From: Actinotignum timonense
GTDB taxonomy: Bacteria; Actinomycetota; Actinomycetes; Actinomycetales; Actinomycetaceae
Reading direction: 5' to 3'
Assembly (NCBI RefSeq): GCF_900155575.1
Contig: NZ_LT706966.1
Location: 1,240,860-1,278,898, forward strand
DNA length: 38,039 nucleotides
The translations under genes and the position numbers were made by a program. The notes below the pieces were generated by a model. That model did not search any database. It had not been told where the DNA came from and was given only the letters and a program-made list of their open reading frames with translations. Positions 26,983 through 35,481 of the stretch are shown in pieces (position 1 is the stretch's first letter; each line of letters begins with the position of its first letter).

Positions 26983-27902
26983 AGAAAATCCTCAGCGTCC
27001 TGCAAGCACCAGCCGTGCGGGCCGGCTTTATGCTCCTCGCGGTTATTGCCGCGATCTGGGCAATCGTGGCCAACCGGGAAGCGGTGGGGGAGGCGCTCGC
27101 GGCGCTGCCCTGGTGGGTGAGCCTGGCCGGTATCGCGCTTTCCCTGCTCTACGTGGCCTGCACGATGGTTTCCTGGCGCTATCTTCTCAATGACGTGGGC
27201 CAGCCCGTGCCCGCCCGGGTGGCCCGGCGTATTTTTTACACCTCGCAGGTGGCGAAATACTTGCCTGGCGGAGTGTGGAATTTCGTGGCGGCCGCGGAAA
27301 TGGGTGCGGCACATTCCATCGCCCGGCGGCGCTCCTTCGTGGCGCTGCTCCTCTCCATGGTGGTCTCTATCGTGACCGGCCTGGTACTGGCGGTCCTCGC
27401 ACTGCTCCTGGGCCCGGCCGGCCTCATGGAAGATTACGGCTGGCTCGCCCTGGCCATTCCCGTGGGCGTGGTAGCTCTTATCCCACCGGTCCTCAATAGG
27501 ATCATTAGCCTGGGCTTGAAAATTCTGGGGCGCGGGGCGCTGGAAGCCCAGCTGAGCTGGCGGGGTACCGGCCTGGCGGCACTGTGGGCCGCGGCCGGCT
27601 GGCTCCTTATGGGCGCCCAACTCTGGCTCATGCTCATCTACCAGGGCATGGCCGCTTCGCTGCCCACCTTCCTGCTCGCCACCGGCGGTTACGCGCTCGG
27701 CTGGACCGTTGGCTTCCTGGTGTTCTTCGTTCCGGCCGGGGTGGGAGTGCGGGAATTGGCTCTTGCCGCAGTACTTTCTACCGCGGTAGGGAGCGGGCCG
27801 GTTGTCGTCGTCGTACTACTTTCGCGTGTTTTCACGACCCTCGCGGACGTGAGCCTCGGACTCCTCGCCGGAATCGCCGCGCGCCGCGCGGCCCGCCGCT
27901 AA
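26979..27902 (+). CDS. UPF0104 / LPG-synthase TM-region family membrane protein
   Basis: A 307-residue membrane protein with about eight hydrophobic segments. VSWRYLLNDVGQPVPARVA, then SQVAKYLPGGVWNFVAAAEM and FLVFFVPAGVGVRELALAAV match the family signature (P-G-G/W and PAGxGVRE) of the flippase-like membrane domain related to lysylphosphatidylglycerol synthases. In glycan loci such proteins often sit next to GtrB/GT4 genes; a lipid-carrier translocation role is possible but unproven. GTG 26979 overlaps the upstream stop (GTGA). Its last 87 bases overlap the end of the convergent DUF2142 gene at 27816, so the two messages are complementary at their 3' ends. Confidence 0.83.
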   Translation: MKKILSVLQAPAVRAGFMLLAVIAAIWAIVANREAVGEALAALPWWVSLAGIALSLLYVACTMVSWRYLLNDVGQPVPARVARRIFYTSQVAKYLPGGVWNFVAAAEMGAAHSIARRRSFVALLLSMVVSIVTGLVLAVLALLLGPAGLMEDYGWLALAIPVGVVALIPPVLNRIISLGLKILGRGALEAQLSWRGTGLAALWAAAGWLLMGAQLWLMLIYQGMAASLPTFLLATGGYALGWTVGFLVFFVPAGVGVRELALAAVLSTAVGSGPVVVVVLLSRVFTTLADVSLGLLAGIAARRAARR

Positions 27903-29450
27903 GGTCTGCGGATGCAGATACTCACGCCAGGCGCAGCGTAGCGCACTCAGGTGCGGGCGGTAGCGGCGCACCACAAGATAAGCAACCACGCAGGAAAGTC
28001 CCACGCACAAAAGGAGACCCAGCAGCGCGCGGGGCGGCGTCGTCCATAAAACCGCGAAGACGGGGGTACGCAAGCCCACATAAAAACGCCAGGCCATCCG
28101 CACCGTGAAATCAATGGTCGTCACGGCGAAAAGCAGCGCCCCGGCCAACGAAAGCACCGGAATCAGGCGCGAATCGCGGGCAGAATCGGTACGTTCACGC
28201 AGCTCGTGGTGCTGGAGAAGAGCCGCCGCGCAGGTCACCAAGAAGGGGAAGAAGAAGGGGAACCAGTAGCGGCCCTGCCACATGACGAGCGGGATGCGAT
28301 CCGCCACCGCGGTATTGAGGAGCAGGGCGCTGAAGGGCAGCACCACCACCCCGAAAATAACCGCGCGGCGGTGGTGGCGCGCCCCGGCCCGGTAGACCGC
28401 AATGAGCAGGCAGGCGAAGAAAATCACGTAGCACAGGGAAACCGGGCTGCTCGGCTCCACGTTGCGCCAGCCCGCGGTTCCGATTGTTTCGTGTATGTAA
28501 TAGGGCATGGTCCCCAGGATTTGCAGGCCCATGCGGAAAGCGCCCTTATTGGCCACCGGATCGGGTGCTTTCCCGTAGGTGGAGGCCAGGTAATTCCAGC
28601 CGAACCAGGCCAGGCATCCCAGGGCGCACAGCCCGAGGAAAATCCAGAATCCGGGGGTGCGCAGGTAATGCCGCACCGCTACGCGCCCAAAAATAATAGC
28701 GAAAAGTAAACAGAGCAGGATCGCCCAGTAGGGGCCTACCGGGCGCGCGCAAATGAGGGGGATGGCGGCCAGCCCCCCGCCAATCCACCGCCACAATTCT
28801 TCGCGGGCGGGAACCCGGTTGAGGAGGGGGAGGAGGAAACCGGTGAGGGCCAGGGCCGCCCCGATTTCCATCGACTGCGGATTAGAAAAACCACTGAGGG
28901 AATAGAAACCCGGGGCCAGCAGACCGATGGTGAGATAGGGGAGCGCGGCGCTGCGCAACCCCGCGTACAGAGAAGAAAAGCCGAGCGCTGCCAGCCCGGC
29001 GAAAAGCCCGGCGGAAAGCACCCGGATACCCCACAGCACGTATTTCCCGGAGGCGAGCAGTAGGGGCCAGTGGGTGAGGTAGTAGTAGAGCGGCGGGTAA
29101 TTAACCGCCGAGGTGCCCTGGGAGATAAGTTCGTCGTTCGTGGTGAAAATACGCGAGCAGAAGGCGGTGGCGGCCGGGTCGTGGCGCCAGCAATCCGGGG
29201 CGCCGCGCCGCAAAAACGCGGGGGCCTCCACGCGAATACTTTTTTGAGGGATTTGCCCCGTGACCACCGCGTAGCCGTAAATCTCGTGCTGGGTTTCATC
29301 GGGGCCGCCATTGAGCGGGGTGAGCAAACTGAGCCCCATCGCATAGATAAAGAACCCGAGGAATGCGAGGAGGAACATTTTCCCGTGCACTACCCGCCGG
29401 CGGTCCTGCGAAAAATCGATGGAACGCGCCTCAGCAGCATTGCCGCCCAT
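27816..29450 (-). CDS. DUF2142-family membrane protein (GT-C-like)
   Basis: A 544-residue membrane protein with about 12 hydrophobic segments. After the first helix the outside loop has LTPLNGGPDETQHEIYGYAV, then SAVNYPPLYYYLTHWPLLL, SGFSNPQSMEIGAALA and MWQGRYWFPFFFPFL, the motif set of DUF2142 proteins, which belong to the GT-C-like clan and are frequent in rhamnose-polysaccharide loci. It is a paralog of the adjacent gene at 29508 over its full length. The preferred ATG 29450 directly follows GAGGTGATC, a nine-base match to the 16S 3' end; the frame reaches GTG 29456. Its last 29 codons overlap the convergent UPF0104 gene by 87 bases and encode a charged tail with no match in the paralog. 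Last gene of the rmlC unit, 57 bases after its paralog. Confidence 0.85.
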   Translation of the reverse strand: MGGNAAEARSIDFSQDRRRVVHGKMFLLAFLGFFIYAMGLSLLTPLNGGPDETQHEIYGYAVVTGQIPQKSIRVEAPAFLRRGAPDCWRHDPAATAFCSRIFTTNDELISQGTSAVNYPPLYYYLTHWPLLLASGKYVLWGIRVLSAGLFAGLAALGFSSLYAGLRSAALPYLTIGLLAPGFYSLSGFSNPQSMEIGAALALTGFLLPLLNRVPAREELWRWIGGGLAAIPLICARPVGPYWAILLCLLFAIIFGRVAVRHYLRTPGFWIFLGLCALGCLAWFGWNYLASTYGKAPDPVANKGAFRMGLQILGTMPYYIHETIGTAGWRNVEPSSPVSLCYVIFFACLLIAVYRAGARHHRRAVIFGVVVLPFSALLLNTAVADRIPLVMWQGRYWFPFFFPFLVTCAAALLQHHELRERTDSARDSRLIPVLSLAGALLFAVTTIDFTVRMAWRFYVGLRTPVFAVLWTTPPRALLGLLLCVGLSCVVAYLVVRRYRPHLSALRCAWREYLHPQTLAAGRAARGDSGEESEAHVREGRENTRK

Positions 29451-29506
29451 GATCACCTCGATGAGTTATTGATTGACGTACATCTCATAACAAATAAGCC
29501 CCTGGA

Positions 29507-29512
29507 ATTATA
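29507..29512 (-). promoter_or_regulatory. Candidate internal promoter before the second DUF2142 gene
   Basis: A perfect TATAAT on the minus strand overlaps the stop codon of the upstream paralog, 57 bases before ATG 29450, in an AT-rich patch unusual for this window. No convincing -35 box. Transcription from here would let the last gene of the unit be expressed on its own. Confidence 0.4.
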
Positions 29513-31064
29513 TGACGGGCAGGCAAGAATCGGCACATCTGCGGGTGTAACGCCACGTGCGCACCAGGTACGTGCCCGCTACCGCGATAGCGAGGGCGGC
29601 ACCGATGAGTGCGTGCGGCGGGGTATCGGTGAGGACCCGCCACAGCGGCGCCGTGGTGATACCCGCGTAAAAACGCCAGGCCATCCGCACCGTGATATCA
29701 ACGGTCGCCAGGAAAAAGAGGGTGGAGGTTGCCCGCGCCAGGGCCCCGCTTATATTGGTACGACGGCGCCCGGAGGTTGCTATAACAGCCACGCACACCC
29801 AGAAGAGCGGGAAGAGGAAGGGGAAGCCGTAGCGGCCCTGCCAGATGGGGAAGGTGGTGCGGCTGAGCACCAGGGTATTCATGAGGACGGCGCTGAGCGG
29901 CAGGGAAATAAACGCCAGGGCGATGGAGAGGCGGTGCCGCCGCTGCCCCCAGCGCCACGCGGCCGCCACCACGGCGAAGAGGACCACCCAGTAGAGCACC
30001 GTGACCGGCACCGAGGTAGTAACGGAGCGCCACCCGCCCGTGCCGATCGTTTCGTGCATGTAGTAGCGGAAATTCCCGAGGAGGCGCAGGGTGAGGGCGC
30101 TCCAGCCGTCATTGGTGACTTCGGTGGGGGTGGGGCCGTAGATGGTGGAGATGCGGGTCCAGGCCAGCCAGGCCAGGCAGCCGGCAGCGCACAGGGCCAT
30201 GAATATCGCGAAGGCGCGGGTGCGAATATACGTGCGTACCCGCTCGCGCCCGAATACTCCGGCCAGGAGCAGGCACATCGCAATAGCCCAGTACGGGCCC
30301 ACCGGGCGCGCCATGATGAGCAGCAGCGCCGCGCAGCCCCCCGCGATCCAGCGCCGCGCCGTTTCCCGTGGGGGGAGGGGCCGAAGGAGCGGGATGAGGC
30401 ATCCGGCCATGGCGAGGGCCGCCCCGATTTCCAGACTTTGGGGATTGGAAAAACCGGCGAAAGTGAAGAACGCCGGGGTGAGGACAGTGAGGGCAATAAA
30501 GGATTCGAGGCGGTGGGGCAGGCCGGCCGCGAAAGCCGATACCCCGAAAGCCGCCAACAGGGAAAAGAGGAGCGCTGAACACAGCCGCACCGCCCAGAGC
30601 GCCGCCGCTCCGCTGAGGAAGCGCAGCGGCTGGTGGGTGAGGGCGTAGTAGAGGGGCGGGTAATTGACCGCGCTTGTTCCCATTTCCCGCAGGGTGGCAT
30701 CCGAGCTGATCGGGGGCGAACACCACGCGGTTTGGGAGCGGGTGGTACGCCAGCAATCGGGAGCACCCGAGCGCAGGTAGCGCGGGGCGAGCACCCGCTC
30801 CGATTCGAGGGGAATATTCCCCGTGACCACCTGGTAGCCGTAAATTTCATGCACGGGTTCATCCGGGGAACCGTGCAGCGGAGTGAGCAGACTCAAGCCG
30901 GTGGTGTAGCAAAGAAAAGCGAGGAAAGAAAAAAGGAAAACTCGGGGGGACCACAGCCCGCGGGAGGGCGGCGTATCCGGAGCTTGCGGGTTCGCGGGGC
31001 GAGCTGGGGCAGCTGGGTCAGTTGGGCGAGCTGGATGAGCTTGGCGGTGCGGGCGCGGTGTCAT
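29508..31064 (-). CDS. DUF2142-family membrane protein (GT-C-like), paralog of the next gene
   Basis: A 518-residue membrane protein, full-length paralog of the product at 27816. Shared landmarks include GLSLLTPL, PDEPVHEIYGYQVVTGNIP, TSAVNYPPLYYALTHQP, SGAPDCWR, FSNPQSLEIGAALA, ARPVGPYWA and IWQGRYGFPFLFPL. It is predicted to act outside the membrane on lipid-carried sugars, by clan membership. The first 33 residues are an extra Ala/Pro-rich stretch with xPA tripeptides, encoded by a 9-bp tandem repeat (31001-31054). ATG 31064 overlaps the upstream stop (ATGA), so it is coupled to the rhamnosyltransferase-like GT2. Its stop lies within the perfect TATAAT at 29507-29512. Confidence 0.85.
   Translation of the reverse strand: MTPRPHRQAHPARPTDPAAPARPANPQAPDTPPSRGLWSPRVFLFSFLAFLCYTTGLSLLTPLHGSPDEPVHEIYGYQVVTGNIPLESERVLAPRYLRSGAPDCWRTTRSQTAWCSPPISSDATLREMGTSAVNYPPLYYALTHQPLRFLSGAAALWAVRLCSALLFSLLAAFGVSAFAAGLPHRLESFIALTVLTPAFFTFAGFSNPQSLEIGAALAMAGCLIPLLRPLPPRETARRWIAGGCAALLLIMARPVGPYWAIAMCLLLAGVFGRERVRTYIRTRAFAIFMALCAAGCLAWLAWTRISTIYGPTPTEVTNDGWSALTLRLLGNFRYYMHETIGTGGWRSVTTSVPVTVLYWVVLFAVVAAAWRWGQRRHRLSIALAFISLPLSAVLMNTLVLSRTTFPIWQGRYGFPFLFPLFWVCVAVIATSGRRRTNISGALARATSTLFFLATVDITVRMAWRFYAGITTAPLWRVLTDTPPHALIGAALAIAVAGTYLVRTWRYTRRCADSCLPVI
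31001..31054 (-). repeat. 9-bp tandem repeat encoding xPA tripeptides
   Basis: Six imperfect 9-bp units (GAGCTGGGG, CAGCTGGGT, CAGTTGGGC, GAGCTGGAT, GAGCTTGGC, GGTGCGGGC) lie in the N-terminal coding region of the DUF2142 gene. On the minus strand most of the array reads HPA-RPT-DPA-APA-RPA. Unit gain or loss keeps the frame. Confidence 0.6.
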
Positions 31065-31993
31065 ACTGCCGGGTCACCTATGCGCCCGCCGCGCCGCCGC
31101 CGCGCATCACGTAAACCTTGGCGCATAAGCTGGCGCCGCTCGGCCCCGCGGTCCAGGAGGAAACCGTTAAAGGCCAGGTATTTCGCCAGCCACCAGGCAT
31201 AGCGCACCCGCCACTTGCCCGGGAATAGCGAACTGCCAATAACGCGGGCGGTATTGCGCACCAGGTAATAATTGCGGATCGGGGCGTGCACGTGCACCGG
31301 TTGCGTGCGTCCGGGAAGAAGAACGACGGCGTCACCTAGGGAATGGTAGAGCCGGGCGGCCGTCACGCACACCAGGCGCCACCCCTGGCTCCGGGCTCGC
31401 ACGCCCCACTCCAGATCCACGTGGTCAATAAAGAGAGCGGTGCCCATCCCGCCCACGTCATCGAGCGTTTCCATCCGGATGAGGCACCCGGAGGCAATAA
31501 GGAAAGCAACGTCAAGCACCGGGCGTTCCAGCTCGGCCGCGGTGGCACGCTTGGGGGCCCACTCGCGGGCAACGTACACCAGCTGGTCCTCCCCTTCGCG
31601 TTCTTCGCTGGGGAGGGGGCCGGCCGCACCGATCTGCGGATTGCCGGCCAGTACCTCAAGCAGGCGGGCCACCATATCCGAGCCAACCAGGGAATCCTGA
31701 TCCATGAGCAGCACGAAACGAGTACCGAGAGCCCGGGCCTGTTCGATACCGATATTCGTGGCCGCCGCAATCCCGAGATTCTGGGCGAGCGGAACGAACT
31801 GGGCACCCACCGCACGAGCACTTTCCGCTACGGCTGCCCGGCGCGATTCTTCCGAACCGTTATCAATAACCACCACGTGCCCCACCTGCAAGGCCAACGC
31901 GGTGAGACGGGTTTCGCAGTTCCCGTCCGGGTTATAGGTAATGACAACCGCGGTGACCTGGTTGGCGAGGGCGGACAGTTCAGCCCGCTTCAT
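31061..31993 (-). CDS. GT2, rhamnosyltransferase-like
   Basis: A 310-residue GT2 of the rhamnosyltransferase subfamily. VTAVVITYNPDG (13-24), VVVIDNGSEES (40-50), QNLGIAAATNIGIEQA (71-86) and VLLMDQDSLV (94-103) match that subfamily closely; Asp98-Gln-Asp100-Ser is its metal site. LFIDHVDLEWGVRARSQGW is the acceptor-side acidic motif. It probably transfers L-rhamnose from dTDP-L-rhamnose to the growing glycan. rmlC ends two bases upstream, which fits. ATG 31993 has GGAG six bases upstream, and its stop overlaps the next start (ATGA). The C-terminal arginine-rich tail may bind the membrane. Confidence 0.88.
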   Translation of the reverse strand: MKRAELSALANQVTAVVITYNPDGNCETRLTALALQVGHVVVIDNGSEESRRAAVAESARAVGAQFVPLAQNLGIAAATNIGIEQARALGTRFVLLMDQDSLVGSDMVARLLEVLAGNPQIGAAGPLPSEEREGEDQLVYVAREWAPKRATAAELERPVLDVAFLIASGCLIRMETLDDVGGMGTALFIDHVDLEWGVRARSQGWRLVCVTAARLYHSLGDAVVLLPGRTQPVHVHAPIRNYYLVRNTARVIGSSLFPGKWRVRYAWWLAKYLAFNGFLLDRGAERRQLMRQGLRDARRRRGGRIGDPAV

Positions 31994-31995
31994 AT

Positions 31996-32613
31996 TTAGC
32001 TCCGCAAGGTGGCGAGGAAAGCCTGGACATCCTCATAGCTCGGGAGGAGCCCGCTGCGTTCGGCCTCATCCAGATCGGGAGCATCGGTATCCTTCGGGGA
32101 GAGCAGCAGCTCAAGCTTCTTACCCTGGCGATCAGTTTCCGGGAATACCAGGCCCACCTGCGAGCACAGCGGATTCACCCCGTGTTCCCGCCCGGGAGCG
32201 TATTGCGCCGAGCACAGGTAGACCACGGTGGAATCATCTTCCAGGGCCACGAAGCAGTGGCCCAGGCCCTCCGAAATATAAATCGCCTTCCGGGTGTCAT
32301 CATCGAGAAGAACGGAATCCCACTTCCCGAAGGTGGGGGAGCCCACCCGAATATCAATAACGAAATCGAGAACTGCACCGCGCGGGCACATTACGTACTT
32401 CGCCTGGCTGGGCGGCACATCGGCGAAATGGATACCACGAACGGTGCCGGCCTTGGATACCGAGGTATTCACCTGGCGCACATCCAAACGGTGGCCGATT
32501 GTTTCTTCAAAAACAGAGGATTTGTAGGCTTCCAAGAAAATACCGCGTTCATCGGGGAAATGCTTGGTGGTGATTTCCCATGCGCCCGCAATCGCTAATT
32601 CCCGAATCTCCAT
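31996..32613 (-). CDS. rmlC: dTDP-4-dehydrorhamnose 3,5-epimerase
   Basis: A 205-residue cupin enzyme for the third step of dTDP-L-rhamnose synthesis. Catalytic His62 in VRGIHF and Tyr132 in VVYLCSAQYAPGREHG are at the positions known for RmlC enzymes, and His119 in EGLGHCFVAL is also kept. DERGIFLEAYKSSVF near the start is a further family signature. Length is usual. ATG 32613 has GAGGGA five bases upstream. It heads a unit with the rhamnosyltransferase-like GT2 (two-base gap) and two DUF2142 proteins. It is divergent from the DUF2142-rmlD unit. An inverted GTTCCC/GGGAAC pair (32617-32622, 32644-32649) lies in its leader. Confidence 0.94.
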   Translation of the reverse strand: MEIRELAIAGAWEITTKHFPDERGIFLEAYKSSVFEETIGHRLDVRQVNTSVSKAGTVRGIHFADVPPSQAKYVMCPRGAVLDFVIDIRVGSPTFGKWDSVLLDDDTRKAIYISEGLGHCFVALEDDSTVVYLCSAQYAPGREHGVNPLCSQVGLVFPETDRQGKKLELLLSPKDTDAPDLDEAERSGLLPSYEDVQAFLATLRS

Positions 32614-32779
32614 AATGTTCCCTCACTCGGCTACTCGATGTACGGGAACTACGATACCTTCTCCGCGCCGGTGATGCGGAAGCTAGACTGGGATAACCAG
32701 CGCGCTTCCCGCGGCCCTACCGGTACCATCCGGTGAGGAGGGGATCGCCGGGCGCCCCGTGAATTCCCCGAAGGACCGT

Positions 32780-34474
32780 ATGCGAACCAGTGATACCACC
32801 ATGAGCTCACGCCGTTTCTATACGTGCGCGGGGCTCCTCACGGTTCTTTTCCTTATCTGGCAGATGCTCTGGGCGCTTGCCAGCCCGCCGCTGCGCACCC
32901 CGGATGAACCTCACCACCTCAATTCCGTTATTCGACTCGAGCAGACCGGGCAGTGGCCCGATCCGGGAACAAGCTGGCTCTACCGCGATATTTTTGAAGC
33001 CTCCCGGGCCAGCGGCCTGCTGGTGGAAGGAGCTCCCAGCTACTCCCTGCACTACCGCACCCGGTTGGGGCGAGATGCCTGGATCGGCGCGGATACGGAT
33101 TCCTACCGCAGCCAGAAACTCCTCCCGCACGAGCAACGCCGCTCTGCGCGGGCTGAAAGCACAGTCCCTATTCTGGATCAGATGACCCAGCACCCCCCGC
33201 TTTATTACGCCGGCGGAGCCCTGGTGTTACGCGCCACCGGAATGACGGATGCCCCCTGGGACCGCCAGATTCTTATCCTGCGGCTCTACTCCATTGTGCT
33301 GACCTCACCTCTGGTGCCCTGCCTTATTTTCGCGGCGCGCCGTACCGGGCTAAGTAGGCGCGGTGCGCTCCTTGCTTCCGGCACGGTCTACGCCATCCCC
33401 ATGCTCAGCTTTATCTCCGCTTCGGTCACTAACGACGCCCTCTTCATCGGGGCCGGGGCGCTCACCATAGCGGCAGTGAGTGCAGCTATGTTCGGTTCCG
33501 GGCAGTGGCGCACCGTGTTCGCGGCCGGGCTTGCCTTAGGGCTTGGCCTGTGGAGCAAAGGAACCTTCATCCCCATGGGGTTGGTGGTTTTCCTCGCCTT
33601 CCTCGCTAATCCTCGTATAGGTGGATGGGGGCGGCGCCTGGCTCAGGGGTTGAGCGCGGGACTCATCGGTGTTCTCACCGGCGGGTATTGGTGGCTGCGT
33701 AATATCGTGCGCTACGGGGTGATCCAACCCGATGGTTTCCAGGCCCAAGCCACGGAGCCGGGCACCGATATCGGTTTCTTCGCCGAGCGGGTGACCACCT
33801 CCTTCGTGGATTCTTTCTGGTCGGATTTCGGCTGGCTGGATATCACCTTCGCACCGCTCCTCCTCATTCTTCTCTCCCTCCTCACCGTTCTTTTCCTCGC
33901 GCGTGCCCTTGGCACCCACCCGGATAAGCGCTGGCGCCTCCTTCTCTTCACCGCGAATATTGTGCTGGTTCTGGGCATGCTCATCGTGCAGGCCTACAAC
34001 CAGTACCGCGGATTGGGAATTATCGGCGGGGTGCAGGGCCGCTATCTTTTCGCCGGAGCCCTGGGCTTGCTCGTGGTTATTGCGATGGGGGCAGCCGGGC
34101 ACCATTGGGATCCGCCGCTCACGGCGCCCGCGAGCCGGCCACGCTACCGTGAAGAAGCCGGATGGCGCAGTTTCCTCCTGCCGGCAGTGGTGGCCGCAAG
34201 CATGCTGCTCTCCGCATACGCGATGCTGCTGTGGCTGCGTTCGTGCTACCCGGGAGCATTTTTCGGGATGAATCTAGAGCGCTGGGCGCTCGCGGCGGGG
34301 CTGCCGGTACCTGTGCTCGGCGCGGCACTGGCGCTCGGATACGCCGCGCTCCTGGGTGCCGGACTTGTGTGCTATCGACTCACCCGAGCGGAACTACTAC
34401 CCCAGTTCCGCCCCGCCGAGCTGGCGTACCGCCCCGCCGGCTCCTCCCACCCTGCCGCGGCTGCGGTCCAATGA
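32780..34474 (+). CDS. DUF2142-family membrane protein (GT-C-like)
   Basis: A 564-residue membrane protein with about 12 hydrophobic segments. After the first helix the outside loop has PPLRTPDEPHHLNSVIRLEQ (PDEPxH motif) and later MTQHPPLYYAGGAL, with SASVTNDALFIGAGAL and GVQGRYLFAGALGLL near the membrane: the DUF2142 set. It is more distant from the two tandem paralogs than they are from each other. The likely role is transfer of a sugar to the exported glycan. ATG 32780 has AAGGA four bases upstream; GTG 32759 in frame is weaker. rmlD follows 38 bases later in the same unit. Confidence 0.83.
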   Translation: MRTSDTTMSSRRFYTCAGLLTVLFLIWQMLWALASPPLRTPDEPHHLNSVIRLEQTGQWPDPGTSWLYRDIFEASRASGLLVEGAPSYSLHYRTRLGRDAWIGADTDSYRSQKLLPHEQRRSARAESTVPILDQMTQHPPLYYAGGALVLRATGMTDAPWDRQILILRLYSIVLTSPLVPCLIFAARRTGLSRRGALLASGTVYAIPMLSFISASVTNDALFIGAGALTIAAVSAAMFGSGQWRTVFAAGLALGLGLWSKGTFIPMGLVVFLAFLANPRIGGWGRRLAQGLSAGLIGVLTGGYWWLRNIVRYGVIQPDGFQAQATEPGTDIGFFAERVTTSFVDSFWSDFGWLDITFAPLLLILLSLLTVLFLARALGTHPDKRWRLLLFTANIVLVLGMLIVQAYNQYRGLGIIGGVQGRYLFAGALGLLVVIAMGAAGHHWDPPLTAPASRPRYREEAGWRSFLLPAVVAASMLLSAYAMLLWLRSCYPGAFFGMNLERWALAAGLPVPVLGAALALGYAALLGAGLVCYRLTRAELLPQFRPAELAYRPAGSSHPAAAAVQ

Positions 34475-34512
34475 GTACAATAACGCGGGTATAGACCAAG
34501 GAAAGGACACCC

Positions 34513-35370
34513 ATGCGCTGGATGGTTACCGGAAGCCGGGGAATGCTCGGCCAGGATCTCGTTGCTCTGTTGGCACAGCGGGGGCAGAACGTGCTCGCCG
34601 TGGATAAGAGCGAGCTGGATATTACCGATCCGGCCGCGGTGGCGCACCTGGTCGATAAGGTCGACGTCGTCGTTAATGTTGCTGCGCATACGGCCGTGGA
34701 TAAAGCCGAAAGTGAGGAGGCGGCAGCCTTCACCATTAACGCAACCGGACCGCAAATCCTGGCGCGGCGCACCGCGCAGATCGGCGCGAAACTGGTACAG
34801 GTCTCCACAGATTACGTATTTTCCGGCGACGCCGTGGACCCGTACGAAGAAAATGACGTTATGAACCCCAAGGGCGCCTACGGGCGCACCAAAGCGGCCG
34901 GGGAGTGGGCGGTACGCGCCGAAACGGAGGACTACTACATCGTGCGGACCGCGTGGCTGTACGGCGCCCAGGGCAATTGCTTCCCGAAAACCATGGCGCG
35001 CCTGGCCTGCGAACGCGATGCGCTGTCCGTGGTGACCGATGAGGTGGGGCAGCCCACCTGGACCGTGGACCTCGCCGATCTCATCTACCGCATGGTCGAG
35101 GCGAATATTCCCTCCGGGACCTACCACGGTACGTCCTCGGGGAAGACGAACTGGTGGAATTTCACCCGCGAGATCGTCTCGACGCTCGGCAAAGACCCCG
35201 CGATGGTGGGGGAGACGACGGCGGCTGCTTTCAACCGGCCCGCCCCGCGCCCGCATTTCTCGGTGCTATCCCACGGCGCCCTGCGCCGGGCCGGTATCGA
35301 GCCCATCGGGGATTGGAAGGAACGCTGGGAGGCCGCGGCCCCGAGCGTGCTCGCGGAGTACCTCGGCTAG
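34513..35370 (+). CDS. rmlD: dTDP-4-dehydrorhamnose reductase
   Basis: A 285-residue SDR enzyme that reduces dTDP-4-keto-L-rhamnose to dTDP-L-rhamnose. GSRGMLGQD (7-15) is the cofactor motif, LDITDPAAV (35-43) the usual family stretch, VSTDYVFSG (97-105) and YGRTK (Tyr123, Lys127) the catalytic set, and RTAWLYG is the typical substrate-side motif. Length is normal. ATG 34513 is preceded by AAGGAAAGGA. It follows a DUF2142 gene and ends before the hairpin at 35397-35427, convergent with rmlA. Confidence 0.95.
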   Translation: MRWMVTGSRGMLGQDLVALLAQRGQNVLAVDKSELDITDPAAVAHLVDKVDVVVNVAAHTAVDKAESEEAAAFTINATGPQILARRTAQIGAKLVQVSTDYVFSGDAVDPYEENDVMNPKGAYGRTKAAGEWAVRAETEDYYIVRTAWLYGAQGNCFPKTMARLACERDALSVVTDEVGQPTWTVDLADLIYRMVEANIPSGTYHGTSSGKTNWWNFTREIVSTLGKDPAMVGETTAAAFNRPAPRPHFSVLSHGALRRAGIEPIGDWKERWEAAAPSVLAEYLG

Positions 35371-35396
35371 TTATGTGAGTTAGCACGAGAAAAGAA

Positions 35397-35427
35397 CGGG
35401 GCGGCCGACACCATGTCAGCCGCCCCG
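35397..35427. terminator. Hairpin terminator between rmlD and rmlA
   Basis: A 9-bp stem CGGGGCGGC/GCCGCCCCG continues into GACA/TGTC around a CCA loop. On the minus strand it is followed by TTCTTTTCTC, a real T run, so it should end rmlA transcripts well; on the plus strand it follows rmlD by 26 bases. Confidence 0.8.
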
Positions 35428-35481
35428 ATTGTGTGAATGGGTCCGAGTTACTCGCCCGCCGCGTTCGCGCGAGCGCCCGCT

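Noticed and set aside
29070-30578. A 502-codon plus-strand open frame across the two DUF2142 genes
   Set aside because: It is low-complexity Gly/Glu/Arg/Ala sequence with no ribosome site and lies antisense to two well-supported membrane protein genes.
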